Notes: generated by a model not told the origin, from the letters alone. 64,000 nucleotides of DNA from Pseudomaricurvus hydrocarbonicus (GCF_011602365.1 NZ_JAAONZ010000001.1:1-64000); one strand, 5' to 3'. Counted from the first letter of the stretch, positions 18,588 through 28,273 are shown. A program made the numbers and translations.

Positions 18588-19591
18588 GATTATCAGAACC
18601 GCAAAGCAACCCTAATTCACCCTGCCCAGCCAGGCGGGAACAAGGTGTCGCGCTGATCTCCATGCTCCTGATTTTTTCACTGGTAGTGATTCTGGTCAGT
18701 ACTGCCGTCAATCGCACCAGTTATGATATTCGTAAGACCAGTTACTATCTGCTTAACAGCCAGGCTTACCAATACGCGCTGGGGGGGGAGGAGCTGGCCC
18801 GACAAATTTTGTACGCAGACTGGCTTAACGACCAGAAATTGGGCCAGGGTGATTATCTTGCGGAAAGCTGGCAAATGGAAAATCTGTTTGAACCCGAAGG
18901 TGGCTTGATACAAATTCACCTCCACGACCTAAATTCCCGTTTTAACCTCAACAACCTGGTCGATAGCAACGGTCAACCTGAACAAGATGCAATCAAACAG
19001 TTTCAGCGCCTGGCAGGCGAGCTAAAGCTGACTCAAGACCACATTGCTGCCATTGTCGACTGGCTGGATTCAGACACCCAACCGCAAACGGCCAACAGCG
19101 AGGATGTCTTTTTTTTGTCTCGTGATAACGCCTATCGTAGCGCTGATGGGCCGATGAGCGACACGAGCGAACTCAATGCGCTGGATATCTTCAAGCCCGA
19201 TCAGCTGGAGCGCTTATTGCAAGTTGTGGTCGCTCTCCCCTCCGGCACCAGTATTAATCCAAACACCGCCAACGAGGCAGTACTCAACAGTCTGGCTCCA
19301 GAGCTTAGCGGCGCGAAGATAATTGCGGAACGCCAGCTAATGCCGCAAGGTTTTACCAGCAACGAAGCATTTCTGCAGCACGATGTCACAAACGACGTCG
19401 ACCTGTCTCACACCAACCTGAACGTTCACAGTGAATACTTCCAGGCCTCGATCGTCGCCCGTTTTCAAGAACATACGACCTACTTAACCAGCCTGTTGTA
19501 TCGCAACCCTTCCACCGGTGCTGTGACCACACTGCAACGCAGTCAGATGCGCCCCCATGAGGCCCTTACCGATACGAGCAATACGTTATGA
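18584..19591 (+). CDS. gspK: Minor pseudopilin GspK
   Basis: The large pseudopilin that caps the pseudopilus tip. A prepilin-like leader precedes GVALISMLLIFSLVV; GspK lacks the Glu at +5, as here. The body contains the LHDLNSRFNLNNL segment and the helix-hairpin-helix-like region INPNTANEAVLNSL typical of GspK. It overlaps gspJ by four bases (ATGA). Confidence 0.93.
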   Translation: MRLSEPQSNPNSPCPARREQGVALISMLLIFSLVVILVSTAVNRTSYDIRKTSYYLLNSQAYQYALGGEELARQILYADWLNDQKLGQGDYLAESWQMENLFEPEGGLIQIHLHDLNSRFNLNNLVDSNGQPEQDAIKQFQRLAGELKLTQDHIAAIVDWLDSDTQPQTANSEDVFFLSRDNAYRSADGPMSDTSELNALDIFKPDQLERLLQVVVALPSGTSINPNTANEAVLNSLAPELSGAKIIAERQLMPQGFTSNEAFLQHDVTNDVDLSHTNLNVHSEYFQASIVARFQEHTTYLTSLLYRNPSTGAVTTLQRSQMRPHEALTDTSNTL

Positions 19592-20865
19592 GTGAATTTC
19601 TGTTTATCCACATCACCGATTTTCCACACAATAAGGATCCATTGACCGCTGAGTTAATCCCATGTGTGATTCGCTCTTCCTCTGAGTCGGCCTGGAATGC
19701 CTGCACGCTCGCCGATATTAACTCGGACGGATTCACAAGTGTCACCGTCTACATTCCAGGCTTGCATGTACTGTCTACTCATGTATGTGTTCCAAAAGCG
19801 CAACTCAAATACCTTCCGAAAATTTTACCATTTCTGTGCGAAGAGAAACTTGCATGCGATATCGACAGTGTCCACATCGCCACAGGGCGACCACAAGGCG
19901 AACTGGTTCCCGTACGTATTACCCAGCGTTCGCTGTTGGAAGGTTTACTGAAGTGCTTGCAGGCACTGGGACTTAGTCCTGACGCTGTTTATGCCGACAA
20001 CGAGCCTTTTATCAGTCTCGTGCAGGGCGACCAGCAGCTATTGTGGGTAGATGAACAAGGCAGCCTGATCATCACCCATGAGGCATCACAACCCACGCCG
20101 TTTTGCAGTATTCCCGAACAGGCCCCCACCCTGATAAATACTCTCAACACCCAGCAGCCACTCTTCGTTTACAGGCAAACACTCAGCCCAGACACTCTCA
20201 ACAGCACAATCACACTGGCACTGGAAAAATTGATCAGCCAAGGTATGACAGTCGTTGAACATAGCCTCCCCCGTTCAAACGGTAACATCAGTCACTTGGC
20301 TCGCCTGGAAGCCATTGACTCCTCTCCATTGAATACAGGCATCAATTTACTCACCGGCACCTACGCACCAAACAAGACCCAAGGCACGAATGTTCGCTGG
20401 CAGCTTCTGGCTCTGACAGCCACCCTGCTGTTGGGGCTGAATGTGTTATACCTAATGGCCAGTGGCTATTTTTTTTCAGCGCGAGCCGATCAATTGCAGG
20501 CTGCCACCGAAACACTCTACCGCCAATATTTTCCGCAAGACCAACGTATCGTCAATATACGTACACAAACTCAAAACCACCTTAACAGCACCACCGGTAA
20601 CGGACAGAGTGATTTTTTCGTCTTACTCAATGAGGTTCATAACGGCTGGGGGCAATTCGATAACCAATTGACGCTAAAATCGATCCGCTTTAATAAAAGT
20701 CGCCAGGAAATGCTGCTCGATATTGAAAGTGATTCCATTCAACAATTGGACCAGCTGCGTCGCTCACTGGGTGACCAGGCCGAACTACTGTCAGCCAGTG
20801 AAAGCAACCTCCCCAATAACCCCAATGGAATACGCGGCCGGCTCAAGATAGCGAAGGGATCTTAA
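19588..20865 (+). CDS. gspL: Type II secretion inner-membrane protein GspL
   Basis: It anchors the GspE ATPase to the membrane. It has a cytoplasmic actin-like region (about residues 1-250), one membrane helix at about 270-290 (LLALTATLLLGLNVLYLMA) and a ferredoxin-like periplasmic domain. Its start overlaps the gspK stop by four bases. Sequence conservation in GspL is low; the call rests on topology, size (425 residues) and operon position. Confidence 0.9.
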   Translation: MSEFLFIHITDFPHNKDPLTAELIPCVIRSSSESAWNACTLADINSDGFTSVTVYIPGLHVLSTHVCVPKAQLKYLPKILPFLCEEKLACDIDSVHIATGRPQGELVPVRITQRSLLEGLLKCLQALGLSPDAVYADNEPFISLVQGDQQLLWVDEQGSLIITHEASQPTPFCSIPEQAPTLINTLNTQQPLFVYRQTLSPDTLNSTITLALEKLISQGMTVVEHSLPRSNGNISHLARLEAIDSSPLNTGINLLTGTYAPNKTQGTNVRWQLLALTATLLLGLNVLYLMASGYFFSARADQLQAATETLYRQYFPQDQRIVNIRTQTQNHLNSTTGNGQSDFFVLLNEVHNGWGQFDNQLTLKSIRFNKSRQEMLLDIESDSIQQLDQLRRSLGDQAELLSASESNLPNNPNGIRGRLKIAKGS

Positions 20866-20866
20866 T

Positions 20867-21421
20867 ATGGCAGACTTACAGATGACACGTTTCAAATGGC
20901 AGGCAGCGTTGCAAAATCAATTCTCGCAATGGCTTGGACGCTTTCACAAACTCTCTCATCGGGATCAAATAGCCCTCAAACTATTAGGGGCATTTGGGGG
21001 GCTGCTTTTCCTGGTGTATGGAATCCTGTTGCCCGCTTTCGACTATCATCAAAACTCCCAATACGTCTTCACCGAGCAACAGCAACTGTTTAGCTGGATG
21101 AAAGCAAAGCAACCGGCGGTTGAACAACTTCAACAAACACCTCAGTCCCCAGGCACAACTCAAAAGCCATCCCGAAAAGAGGATGAAAACCCCATCAGCC
21201 TGATCAATAATTCCGCCAAAGATTTCCAGCTAAGCATCCAGCGGTTGCAGCCAGAAGCCAATGGCAACCAGCGTATCTGGATGGAAAAAGTCAGCTTTAA
21301 GAATACCATAGAGTGGCTCAATCACTTACAAGTAAACGGTTTAGAGCTGGTTGATGTCAGCCTTGACCAGCAGCAGCCCGGCATCGTTAATGTTAGAGCT
21401 ACACTTCAGAGTATGGATTAG
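20867..21421 (+). CDS. gspM: Type II secretion inner-membrane protein GspM
   Basis: Partner of GspL in the inner platform. A short cytoplasmic tail is followed by one helix (about residues 40-60, LLGAFGGLLFLVYGILLPAF) and a periplasmic domain, 184 residues in all. It starts one base after gspL ends. No gspN or prepilin peptidase gene follows, so GspO must be encoded elsewhere or shared with type IV pili. Confidence 0.9.
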   Translation: MADLQMTRFKWQAALQNQFSQWLGRFHKLSHRDQIALKLLGAFGGLLFLVYGILLPAFDYHQNSQYVFTEQQQLFSWMKAKQPAVEQLQQTPQSPGTTQKPSRKEDENPISLINNSAKDFQLSIQRLQPEANGNQRIWMEKVSFKNTIEWLNHLQVNGLELVDVSLDQQQPGIVNVRATLQSMD

Positions 21422-21569
21422 CCTTGAAACAAGCGGGTGCTGTCGAACGAATAGATTAACGCGTCAATTTAAAACATAAATGACCGCACTTAAAACGGAA
21501 ATAACCCTCAATGGCGCAGGGCTTCGAGAGAGTACGGCTCATAGATATCTGACGCTGTTATAGCTGGAA

Positions 21570-21626
21570 TCACTCCCACTCAAGGGTCACCCGCGGCTTG
21601 CTCGATACATCGTAACTACCACGCAC
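21570..21626 (-). pseudogene. guaA 3'-end remnant, possible genomic-island attachment site
   Basis: Read on the minus strand, this gives VRGSYDVSSKPRVTLEWE and a stop, closely like the conserved C-terminus of GMP synthase (YDVS-KPP-TIEWE). Stop codons lie in frame just upstream, so only the last ~18 codons remain. The guaA 3' end is a known integration site of tyrosine-integrase genomic islands, where a duplicate of the end is left at one border. The remnant's orientation would put the true guaA to the right, beyond the window. The rest of the 386-bp gap after gspM shows nothing else. Confidence 0.7.
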
Positions 21627-21807
21627 ACACCGGATATTTCACTTTTAATGCGATTGGATACAGTTTCCAGAAATTCCCCTTTGCCCCATTCCTAATAACT
21701 CGCTTCTTTCGCTAATAGGGCCTCCTCCAGGGGGCGAGCTGCTTTGATCGAGAGCACACCGTAGGACCTGGAGCACACCCACAAAAGCACCGTGGGACAC
21801 AGCACAA

Positions 21808-23043
21808 CTAATCCCCGATCAGACCCGTATGCCAAGCTGAAAGATCAATAAACTCTACTTCATTGAGCGCCGTGGGGGTACCGGATAGCCACATCACAAT
21901 TCGCTTGCCGTCGGTGAAATAGGGATCGCCCGTGAGATTGCTGCGCGGCTCATCATAGCTGGCCGCACCTACGCCCCCCACGTAGCCAAACTGTCGCAAG
22001 CCCTGAGTGTAAGCGAGATCTTCCAGCAGGAATTCGCGGGTCTCGTCTACATCAGGATCAATCTTGTGAGTGGTTATGGTTCGCGTGGTAAACCGTACCC
22101 CAATATCCCGACTGATCTGGCCGAGCCAAACCGGCTGCCCGTCGAACTGCAGCGGCGTCATCCACAAGCGCAGGTGGTTACGCTCGTGGATGCTGCTGCG
22201 AGCCCGTTGCAGAGCAACATCCTGAGCGCGGTCGAACACATACAGAGCGCTCACCGGCGAATAGCGGTAACGGCCACCGGTTAACGCCGAGACCGCTGTT
22301 TTTATCAGGCTGTTGGCGTAGATGGTTTCGGTTTCGTCCCAGCCGGCACGCATAAAGGCGTAGTAAAGATCCTGAACCTGCCCGATCAACACCAAATTGA
22401 GGGGGTCGCCGCGGTCCTCTCCCTCCCCGTCGCGCACACAGCAGGGCATGCTCTCCAGCGCGGCCACCAGATCCGGTAGCGCCAGTTCACGGATCTCTTC
22501 TTGGCTATAAAGTGCATCGCGATCAAAATCATGATGATCCAGCTGCAAGCCGGGCACCGGGACGAAAAAGCTCATCTGCGAAACGGCGGTATCGCTGAAC
22601 ACATCCACGTTAAACGATTTGGTGCCCTCATCCACCCGAGTGAACACATATCCCGCTCGCTGCGAACGCGGCGGAATCTCAATGCGCCGTATGGCGGCAT
22701 TCTCAAGTAGGGTTGTTCCCAGGGACTGGCCCGCGGCAAGTACCCTCTGCAACGCTTCTCGCGGGGCGTAGTACGCATGGTCGATGCCCATCGGCGAGAG
22801 AAATACCGGCACCTCGCCATCATTGCGCAAGCTCACCCAAACTGGCTGGATATTCTGTGCGTAGAGGTCAGCACCGAACAACTCACGCACTTCCGTCGCG
22901 TCGGGCACCGCAACATTGACCGTGATGTCACCTTGCGTACGCTTTTGCAAACGATCATTGGGTGGTGGCACAGGTGCACCAACGGCCATCATTGCATGAC
23001 TCAGCAACAACAGCTGCACAACAATGCGCAGAGTGTAACTCAT
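21808..23043 (-). CDS. Exported LssY_C-domain protein
   Basis: Third gene of a three-gene operon. A signal peptide (LRIVVQLLLLSHAMMAVGA) precedes a 390-residue mature protein. The C-terminal half matches the LssY_C family: PLNLVLIGQVQDLYYAFMRAGW, then the RYSPVSALYVFDRAQDVALQ stretch and RNHLRLWMTPLQFDG. LssY is encoded in the Legionella lss type I secretion locus, and the role of this domain is unknown. The N-terminal half is similar in layout to its upstream paralog. It overlaps that gene by four bases (ATGA). I infer a periplasmic envelope role together with the phospholipase-D-like lipoprotein. Confidence 0.75.
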   Translation of the reverse strand: MSYTLRIVVQLLLLSHAMMAVGAPVPPPNDRLQKRTQGDITVNVAVPDATEVRELFGADLYAQNIQPVWVSLRNDGEVPVFLSPMGIDHAYYAPREALQRVLAAGQSLGTTLLENAAIRRIEIPPRSQRAGYVFTRVDEGTKSFNVDVFSDTAVSQMSFFVPVPGLQLDHHDFDRDALYSQEEIRELALPDLVAALESMPCCVRDGEGEDRGDPLNLVLIGQVQDLYYAFMRAGWDETETIYANSLIKTAVSALTGGRYRYSPVSALYVFDRAQDVALQRARSSIHERNHLRLWMTPLQFDGQPVWLGQISRDIGVRFTTRTITTHKIDPDVDETREFLLEDLAYTQGLRQFGYVGGVGAASYDEPRSNLTGDPYFTDGKRIVMWLSGTPTALNEVEFIDLSAWHTGLIGD

Positions 23044-24326
23044 TGCATTGTCTCCTCGTCGGGCGGTTCAATGCCACCGTAAAGCAACTCAACGCCACCC
23101 AGTGGTACCGGCGATTCCGAAACCCGAAGCACGTGTCGATAGCCGTTGGTAAAATAGCCTACGCCATCGAACGTCAGCTCGGGCCGACTCACACTGGAAG
23201 CCCCTACGCCGGTAACGATACCAAAACCGGACAGCGACTGACTGTACCAGAGGTTCTGTAACAGAAATCGCTGTGCCTCATCGATATCGGCGGCGACACT
23301 CTCGCGGATAAAACGTGACAGGAACTCGGAATTACGCAGTGCCTCGTTCTGCGCGATCCCGCTCAACAAGCGCTGTGCGAGCTCCCGGTAATAGACCTGC
23401 CCCACCCAGATCGACTCACCCTCGAGGGTCCAGGGAGCCAACCACAGATGCAGGTTGAGCGATTCATTGCCGTCAGGGCGACTCCGATAGAAGACCGCGT
23501 CCGGTGAACGCCCGGCAAAGCGATGTTCGCGCGCGCCCTTCAACAGAGAGGCATCTGCGCGGGTTTCCAACCAGCCGCCCCGCAGCAAACTGCGACGCAG
23601 TGCGAGTGTGGTGCCCACCATGACCACATTGAGCGGTCCACCGTTGTCACCGGCAGCTGGCCCGCCGGCACAACACGACAACTCAGTCTCAAGCACTGTG
23701 CGCAGGCTCATAAAATCCAGTTCACGCAGGCGCTCGGGGGGATACAATTGGGAAAAATCGACCCGTGTGTAGTCAGCGGTAAAGCCGGGTAAGGGCACAA
23801 AAAAAGTAAACGTGTGGCCACGGCCCTTGCGGAACACATCGACATTGAAGCCCTTGGTGCCCGGCCGGTGGCGGGTGTAAACAAAGCCCGAGCGGCGCTC
23901 ACCCGCCGGTAAGAGTCGCGGCAGGCCATGACGATAAAACCAGCGTTGCATGGCCTCGTAGCCCTCACCACTGTATGCGCCGCGATTCATGTAAGCGACC
24001 TCAATCGGCGAAAAGTATTCGCTGTCGATGCTGCGCAAAACAACGCGCAGGGGACTGTCACCGTGATTCTGAATGTCCAGCCACACGGGCTGGATACCCT
24101 GGTCGTAGAGGTCGATCCCCGTCAATTCCTCGGTCTCAACGGCGTCAGGCACCGCAGCGCTGATCGTAATATCGCTTTGACTTTGGCTGAGGGCACGGGA
24201 CAAATACGCAGCCGAAACCGGATCAGTGCCGCGATACCCCTGTATGCCACACCCCGCACACAGCAGACACAGCAGCCATACCAACCCGCGCAGCTCAACT
24301 TGTACTTTTCTTATGTATGTTCTCAA
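23040..24326 (-). CDS. LssY_C-domain lipoprotein, paralog of the downstream gene
   Basis: The N-terminus ends in a lipobox (LLCAGC, Cys about 26), so this is a predicted lipoprotein of 428 residues. The C-terminal part carries the LssY_C signatures GPLNVVMVGTTLALRRSLLR, SPDAVFYRSR and NLHLWLAPWTLEG. It shares the N-terminal arrangement (ISAAVPDAVETEEL versus VNVAVPDATEVREL) with the next gene, so the two arose by duplication. Its start overlaps the phospholipase-D-like gene by four bases. Function unknown. Confidence 0.75.
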   Translation of the reverse strand: MRTYIRKVQVELRGLVWLLCLLCAGCGIQGYRGTDPVSAAYLSRALSQSQSDITISAAVPDAVETEELTGIDLYDQGIQPVWLDIQNHGDSPLRVVLRSIDSEYFSPIEVAYMNRGAYSGEGYEAMQRWFYRHGLPRLLPAGERRSGFVYTRHRPGTKGFNVDVFRKGRGHTFTFFVPLPGFTADYTRVDFSQLYPPERLRELDFMSLRTVLETELSCCAGGPAAGDNGGPLNVVMVGTTLALRRSLLRGGWLETRADASLLKGAREHRFAGRSPDAVFYRSRPDGNESLNLHLWLAPWTLEGESIWVGQVYYRELAQRLLSGIAQNEALRNSEFLSRFIRESVAADIDEAQRFLLQNLWYSQSLSGFGIVTGVGASSVSRPELTFDGVGYFTNGYRHVLRVSESPVPLGGVELLYGGIEPPDEETMQ

Positions 24327-25888
24327 TACTGGTCCCGGGGCCCAAGCTTCATGATCACGTTCATCACCCGCTGCAGGCCATCTCTCGCGGGTTGTGAATC
24401 TCTGGTTTCCTCACTGTTACGCCATTGCAGATCGCCGCTATCGTCCAAGGTGACATGCCAGGCATTCTCACCCGACATGTCGCGTTCTATCACGGCCGCC
24501 ATATCCTCGGCCAGTCCCGGGGAATCGACGATAGCGCCCATCTCCGTGTTGATCTTTGCCGAGCGTGGATCGAGGTTCATGGAGCCCACGAACACATATC
24601 GACGGTCGACCACCGCAGTTTTACTGTGCAAGCCGGAAAACTCAGCCTGCGCCGGAGGCACGTCGATCACACTGGACTGAATTGCGGGGTGGGCACGAAA
24701 CTCGTAGAGATCGACCCCGGCGCCTATCAGTTCATCGCGCCAGGGTTCATAGTGACTGTTGACCGCAGGCACATCGTGGGAGGCCAGCGAGTTGGTCAGC
24801 ATACGAACATCCACGCCACGCTGGTCCAGCTCACTCATAAACTCAATGGCCCGGCGAGAGGGGATGATGTAGGCATTCATCACCAATAACTCGCGCCGGG
24901 CGCGTCCGAACAGGTTGAACATGCTGGAAATCAGGGTCTGGTCGATACTATCGGTAGCCGTGGTATCGTAGATCAATTCGCTGGTGCCGATACGCAACTG
25001 CGCCGCCTGGGCACGCATCTCCTGCGACCAGTCGCGAGGCTGACGAGGGAATTGGGCCAACTGCGGGGCGTTGGCGCTGCTGTCACGGACGGCCTGCCAC
25101 TGCTCTCGGGCCACTTCCGGGTCCGGCGACACCGTCAAATTCTGCGCCGAAACCACCCAGTCGCTGTTCCAGAAGCTGTCGAACATGCCCCCCGCCTGCT
25201 CCGCGATATGCCCCAGGCCGAGCAGGTCCGTGTCGTGAAAGTTGTAGACGTCATTCAAACCAAAGTAGTGATCGCCAATATTGCGGCCGCCAATGATTAC
25301 CGCGCGGCCGTCGACAATCAGCAACTTGTCGTGCATACGGGTATTGAGTCGCTCCATTTCCACCAGCAGCTGCGCGGCTCGCTCCACCAAACTGCCGCGA
25401 TCGGTCCAGGGATTAAAAATACGGAACTCGATATTCGGCTGCGCTTCAAGGTTAGCAATCAACTGGTCATGCCCCTGCAACAGCAGATCATCGACGATCA
25501 GACGCACCCTGACCCCGCGCTGAGCTGCCAGCACCGCTCTTTCCAGCAACAAATTGCCGCTGGCATCGGGATACCAGAGGTAAGTCTGGATATCCAGTGA
25601 GGACACTGCTGAGTCGATCAGCGCCAGCCGCCAGTACAAGCTGGAGCGGCTATCGTCGAGAATCCGGAAACCCGACGTTGCCTCGCCGTGCCTGGCCTGC
25701 AGCTCACGACCCAGCTCCGCCAGTAAGCCCTCCTGTGCCGGCGGGAGCGCATAACCCGGGAGCGAAGTGGAAATGTCGTCCTTGAGGCTGGCGCCGGAGC
25801 AGCCCACCAGCAGGGTTAAAAACCCAATACTGCAAAAGAAGAGAATACGGCAACGACGCAGCGAAGTCGGAGTAAGGGCAAGTCGCAT
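24323..25888 (-). CDS. Phospholipase D-family lipoprotein, ClsC/YmdC-like
   Basis: This 521-residue protein has a lipobox (TLLVGC, Cys about 30) and two HKD catalytic motifs: HDKLLIVD at residue 186 followed by GGRNIGDHYFG, and HSKTAVVD at 421 followed by GSMNLDPRS. That two-motif layout fits cardiolipin synthase ClsC or a related phosphatidyltransferase that joins phospholipid head groups on the periplasmic side. It is the first gene of the operon with two LssY_C proteins, all coupled by ATGA overlaps. Other phospholipase-D-type transferases cannot be excluded. Confidence 0.87.
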   Translation of the reverse strand: MRLALTPTSLRRCRILFFCSIGFLTLLVGCSGASLKDDISTSLPGYALPPAQEGLLAELGRELQARHGEATSGFRILDDSRSSLYWRLALIDSAVSSLDIQTYLWYPDASGNLLLERAVLAAQRGVRVRLIVDDLLLQGHDQLIANLEAQPNIEFRIFNPWTDRGSLVERAAQLLVEMERLNTRMHDKLLIVDGRAVIIGGRNIGDHYFGLNDVYNFHDTDLLGLGHIAEQAGGMFDSFWNSDWVVSAQNLTVSPDPEVAREQWQAVRDSSANAPQLAQFPRQPRDWSQEMRAQAAQLRIGTSELIYDTTATDSIDQTLISSMFNLFGRARRELLVMNAYIIPSRRAIEFMSELDQRGVDVRMLTNSLASHDVPAVNSHYEPWRDELIGAGVDLYEFRAHPAIQSSVIDVPPAQAEFSGLHSKTAVVDRRYVFVGSMNLDPRSAKINTEMGAIVDSPGLAEDMAAVIERDMSGENAWHVTLDDSGDLQWRNSEETRDSQPARDGLQRVMNVIMKLGPRDQY

Positions 25889-26434
25889 CTGCAGGCTCCA
25901 TGCGTCCAGTGTATTGTGCTAAATCTATTAAATAGGTACTAAGTAGATAGCAGAGCCCGCGCACTACTTCCAGTTCGGCGCCATTCAGTGACTCAGCCCC
26001 CCTCCTCGGCAACTCAATGCGAGCCACTTCTGACACGTGAGCCCGCTCCGTCACTGGCCTTTGAGGCAGACGCTTTGCTGCACTTTTAAATACCCATTGG
26101 ACTCAGCTCTGACGGGCTGATTTCGATAGGTTATTGAAACTCACGCCTTGAGCGCCAGAAACCCTGCAAAGAGACCGCCATCGACCAGGCACGACCCACG
26201 CAATATCACCCCATCTGGAGACTGTCTGTGTTTGGTGATGGTCGCCAGACTAAAATGAAAAAAACAGCTTTGACGCGGGTTTTCTCGTTTCGGCCCTGGT
26301 GATTATCCGTCGCTGCAGGTTGCTACCTCATCCCATCCGATGACCGATAACAACTTACTATTTCAATAGCTTAAAAAGTCAAAATAACAAGACACCCTGC
26401 AAACACAAGGAACCACCCATACCTCAATGCCAAG
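25889..26434. other. Intergenic stretch without recognised gene
   Basis: It contains the upstream region of the phospholipase-D-like operon and the downstream side of the DUF3604 gene. A 116-codon minus frame overlaps the start of the phospholipase gene and lacks motifs. No hairpin with a T-run was seen. Confidence 0.4.
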
Positions 26435-28273
26435 TCAGGGCGTGTACCAAATGGGACTCGTCCAGGCGCGCTCCTGAATCGACGTCGGCAGATCCTCGGG
26501 CGGACTGACACCCAGCTTCACGGCATCATAAAGGGACCAGCGCGGCGTGGGGATTTGTAGTACCCGCACGTAATAGACCGCGTATTGCTCTGGATCAAAT
26601 TCCGGGTCGGTCCATACGCTACTCAGCTGGGTATCACCGATGGTGTTGGTGTAGGTGGCGTTTTTGGTGTTGACAGTATTGCCCACCGCCGGCGCCTTGC
26701 CGTTACCGTCGAGCTTGCGGTTGTCAGACAGAGCCACATCATAAATTTGTTCCCGGGTTTCCCCCTTGTCATCGACCCAGCCCTTGATCATCTGAATACG
26801 ATCCAGGTTAGCACCGTTGGCCTCTTTCATCGCCGCGATCAGGAACGTTGGCGCCTTGCCGGCAGGCGCCTTACTCAGGTCACCGCCCATGGGGGTACCT
26901 TTGGCGTAAGCGGCTTTTAAACCATCATTCGAATCAAGCTGGGTGTCGGCATAATCAAACCCGCCAAACAGTCGCACTTTCAACCGCGGTCCGGACGTGG
27001 CGAACGTTTCCTTGCGGGCAATGGCCGCAAAGATTTCCTCACGGGTATTGGCCTTCGCCCAGACACCGGCGACCCCGCCACTGCTGAATTGTCTCACCTG
27101 TTTGGCGGCAGCCTCACTGACCCCCGGAGGTCCATTGAGTCGGTGCTTGGGGTCATTCTCAAAGCCGAATTTACCGGTGTAGTTGTCCTCTTCGATCGTG
27201 GCGGCGGAATTGTGCGTGTCGGAGTCGCCGATCACACCGTACTTGAACGGGTTGCCCTTGCCCCCCTGCTCCAGCTGCAAACCGCGAATCAGAGCCTCAC
27301 GAAAATAGCCGCCTTGCTTATGCTCCGGTGGCGTTGCGGTTGACGCCAGGGTGTAGTCCCACAATTCAAAGCTACCGAATTCATCCCGGGGCGACAGGGA
27401 CGGATGGGTTTCAGAGGTACCTTTGATTTGACTGATCTCATACAGCGGCTCGTTGCGCATGCGCGTCTGCGCATAGTCAGCGGTCAGACTGCTGCCACCA
27501 TAGGATTTGTCGACCGGAAACATCAAGCCGTCACTGGCGTTGCCATTGTGGGGAATCGCCAGCAGCTCGGAACCGTTAGCGCGCTGCTGATCCATCCACT
27601 GCCAAAGTTTTTCCGGCACGTCGGTGTCCACCGCCGACAGGGGTTTGTCAGGTAATTGTTTGGAATCTTTGAAAAACACCACACGGTGTAAATTTTTCCA
27701 ACCGGGATTGGACGTCCATTCAAACCCCACAAAAGTGGTAAATTTTCCAGGTTCATAGTGATTGTCGGCATTCTCAATCACTTTCGCCCACATACTCTTG
27801 GACAACTCATCACCGCCAAGAATCGGGTCTTTACGCTGATGAGAAATGCCGTCGAGAATTGTGGTGTAGCCATCGAACGAGGCCTTGGGATCCCCCCCGG
27901 TGATATCTGCCGCCAACGGATGCTTGCTGACTGGGCTGTCCGGGTCGTCCATCAGCGGCAGAGCGCCAAGGTACTCCGCGTGGTCGGCCACGATATACCA
28001 GTCCAGTGGCACCTTGATCTGCAGCGGCGTGCCATCGCCACCGCCCGCAATCGACTCCCCCTTGGCCCAGCGATACGCCCCATCGGGATCGCTGGCGGCA
28101 CCATTGATGTAAGCATCAAACGACCAGCGAGTGTGAATGTGGAAATTGCCGAAATAAACATCCTTGAGGGGGTTCAGTTCCGGTTCGGCGGCATGAGCCT
28201 GCCAGACCAGCCCCGGGGACAATAAGGTTGCAGCAAGAATCAGGGGGGCCGGGAAAATACGACGATGGTTCAT
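26435..28273 (-). CDS. DUF3604 family exported protein
   Basis: A 612-residue protein with a signal peptide (LILAATLLSPGLVWQAHA). The DUF3604 domain fills the mature part: YFGNFHIHTRWSFDAY near residue 40, WYIVADHAEYLG near 110, and GVIGDSDTHNS near 345. The HxH, DHAE and DTH groups look like metal ligands of a PHP-type hydrolase fold. Substrate unknown. It is divergent from a close paralog 445 bp away; the two share the C-terminal RAWTSPIWYTP / RVYSSPIWYTP ending. Confidence 0.85.
   Translation of the reverse strand: MNHRRIFPAPLILAATLLSPGLVWQAHAAEPELNPLKDVYFGNFHIHTRWSFDAYINGAASDPDGAYRWAKGESIAGGGDGTPLQIKVPLDWYIVADHAEYLGALPLMDDPDSPVSKHPLAADITGGDPKASFDGYTTILDGISHQRKDPILGGDELSKSMWAKVIENADNHYEPGKFTTFVGFEWTSNPGWKNLHRVVFFKDSKQLPDKPLSAVDTDVPEKLWQWMDQQRANGSELLAIPHNGNASDGLMFPVDKSYGGSSLTADYAQTRMRNEPLYEISQIKGTSETHPSLSPRDEFGSFELWDYTLASTATPPEHKQGGYFREALIRGLQLEQGGKGNPFKYGVIGDSDTHNSAATIEEDNYTGKFGFENDPKHRLNGPPGVSEAAAKQVRQFSSGGVAGVWAKANTREEIFAAIARKETFATSGPRLKVRLFGGFDYADTQLDSNDGLKAAYAKGTPMGGDLSKAPAGKAPTFLIAAMKEANGANLDRIQMIKGWVDDKGETREQIYDVALSDNRKLDGNGKAPAVGNTVNTKNATYTNTIGDTQLSSVWTDPEFDPEQYAVYYVRVLQIPTPRWSLYDAVKLGVSPPEDLPTSIQERAWTSPIWYTP

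Noticed and set aside
23928-24680. 250-codon plus frame opposite the LssY_C/phospholipase genes
   Set aside because: Crosses two real genes on the other strand and shows no domain.
25704-26054. 116-codon minus frame upstream of the phospholipase gene
   Set aside because: Overlaps the phospholipase start in another frame and lacks any feature.
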